In this document: positions 12,563-12,603 of the stretch, piece by piece | Numbering within the stretch: the stretch's first letter is position 1 | Layout of the letters: each line of letters begins with the position of its first letter | Assembly (NCBI GenBank): GCA_002371215.1 | Contig: DFGL01000070.1 | Span: 1 to 12,603 of the forward strand | Direction: 5' to 3' | DNA: 12,603 nucleotides | Source of the DNA: Ruminococcaceae bacterium UBA3751 | Lineage (GTDB): Bacteria > Bacillota > Clostridia > Oscillospirales > Acutalibacteraceae | Made by a program: the position numbers and the translations under genes | Notes under the pieces: model-generated | What the model saw: only the letters and a program-made list of their open reading frames with translations | Database searches by the model: none | Told to the model about the DNA's origin: nothing

Positions 12563-12603
12563 GGCTTTATAGCTCAGCTGGCTAGAGCATTCGGTTCATA
12601 CCC
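12563..12603 (+). tRNA. tRNA with CAT anticodon (tRNA-Met, likely elongator), 5' part
   Basis: Acceptor arm GGCTTTA, TA, D stem GCTC with loop AGCTGGCTA and GAGC, then the anticodon stem TTCGG and loop TTCATAC, which centres the anticodon CAT. The gene continues past the right edge, so the acceptor 3' strand and T arm are not seen. It does not start with the C of an initiator tRNA; Ile-CAT (lysidine) cannot be excluded without the rest. Confidence 0.88.

Overview
The window reads as chromosomal DNA from an anaerobic Clostridia-type Firmicute, probably a gut or rumen Oscillospirales/Ruminococcus-like organism. This is inferred from AGGAG ribosome sites, near-perfect SigA promoters in AT-rich gaps, a T-box leader, a ferredoxin-linked 2-oxoacid oxidoreductase and an ECF S component. 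Nearly all protein genes lie on the minus strand; the exceptions are one plus-strand acyltransferase gene and a tRNA cut by the right edge.

Region 1 (1-4870, minus) is the most interesting part. It is one operon behind a TTGACA-N17-TATAAT promoter and a T-box riboswitch: an acyl-CoA synthetase with an N-terminal XRE-type HTH and a cupin domain, a small P-loop NTPase, a 2x[4Fe-4S] ferredoxin, and the alpha and (partial) beta subunits of a 2-oxoacid:ferredoxin oxidoreductase. T-boxes normally sense uncharged tRNA and switch on aminoacyl-tRNA synthetase, amino acid biosynthesis or uptake genes. Their presence suggests the operon makes an amino acid: a carboxylic acid is activated to acyl-CoA, reductively carboxylated to a 2-oxoacid, then transaminated. 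The amino acid is not settled; branched-chain or aromatic are the natural candidates. Divergent from it, on the plus strand, is a stand-alone E2-type acyltransferase catalytic domain (5032-5952) with no lipoyl domain.

Region 2 (5953-8450) has a strong hairpin terminator, an unrecognised three-TM membrane protein with a large outer domain, and a small MGMT/alkyltransferase-like protein whose usual PCHR motif reads PCFR. Upstream of the latter is an intergenic repeat block: an inverted pair of 30-bp arrays of 7-bp units, and hairpins, one of which serves as the terminator of the next gene.

Region 3 (8450-9770) has an ECF transporter S component overlapping a class I SAM methyltransferase, then a second hairpin-rich gap sharing a 20-bp repeat with the first one and ending in a 19-bp perfect bidirectional terminator.

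Region 4 (9773-12603) has an 857-residue ATPase-permease fusion of the MacB/FtsX type with its own promoter and a 17-bp palindrome that could be an operator, followed by a consensus promoter and the 5' half of a tRNA with a CAT anticodon (Met).
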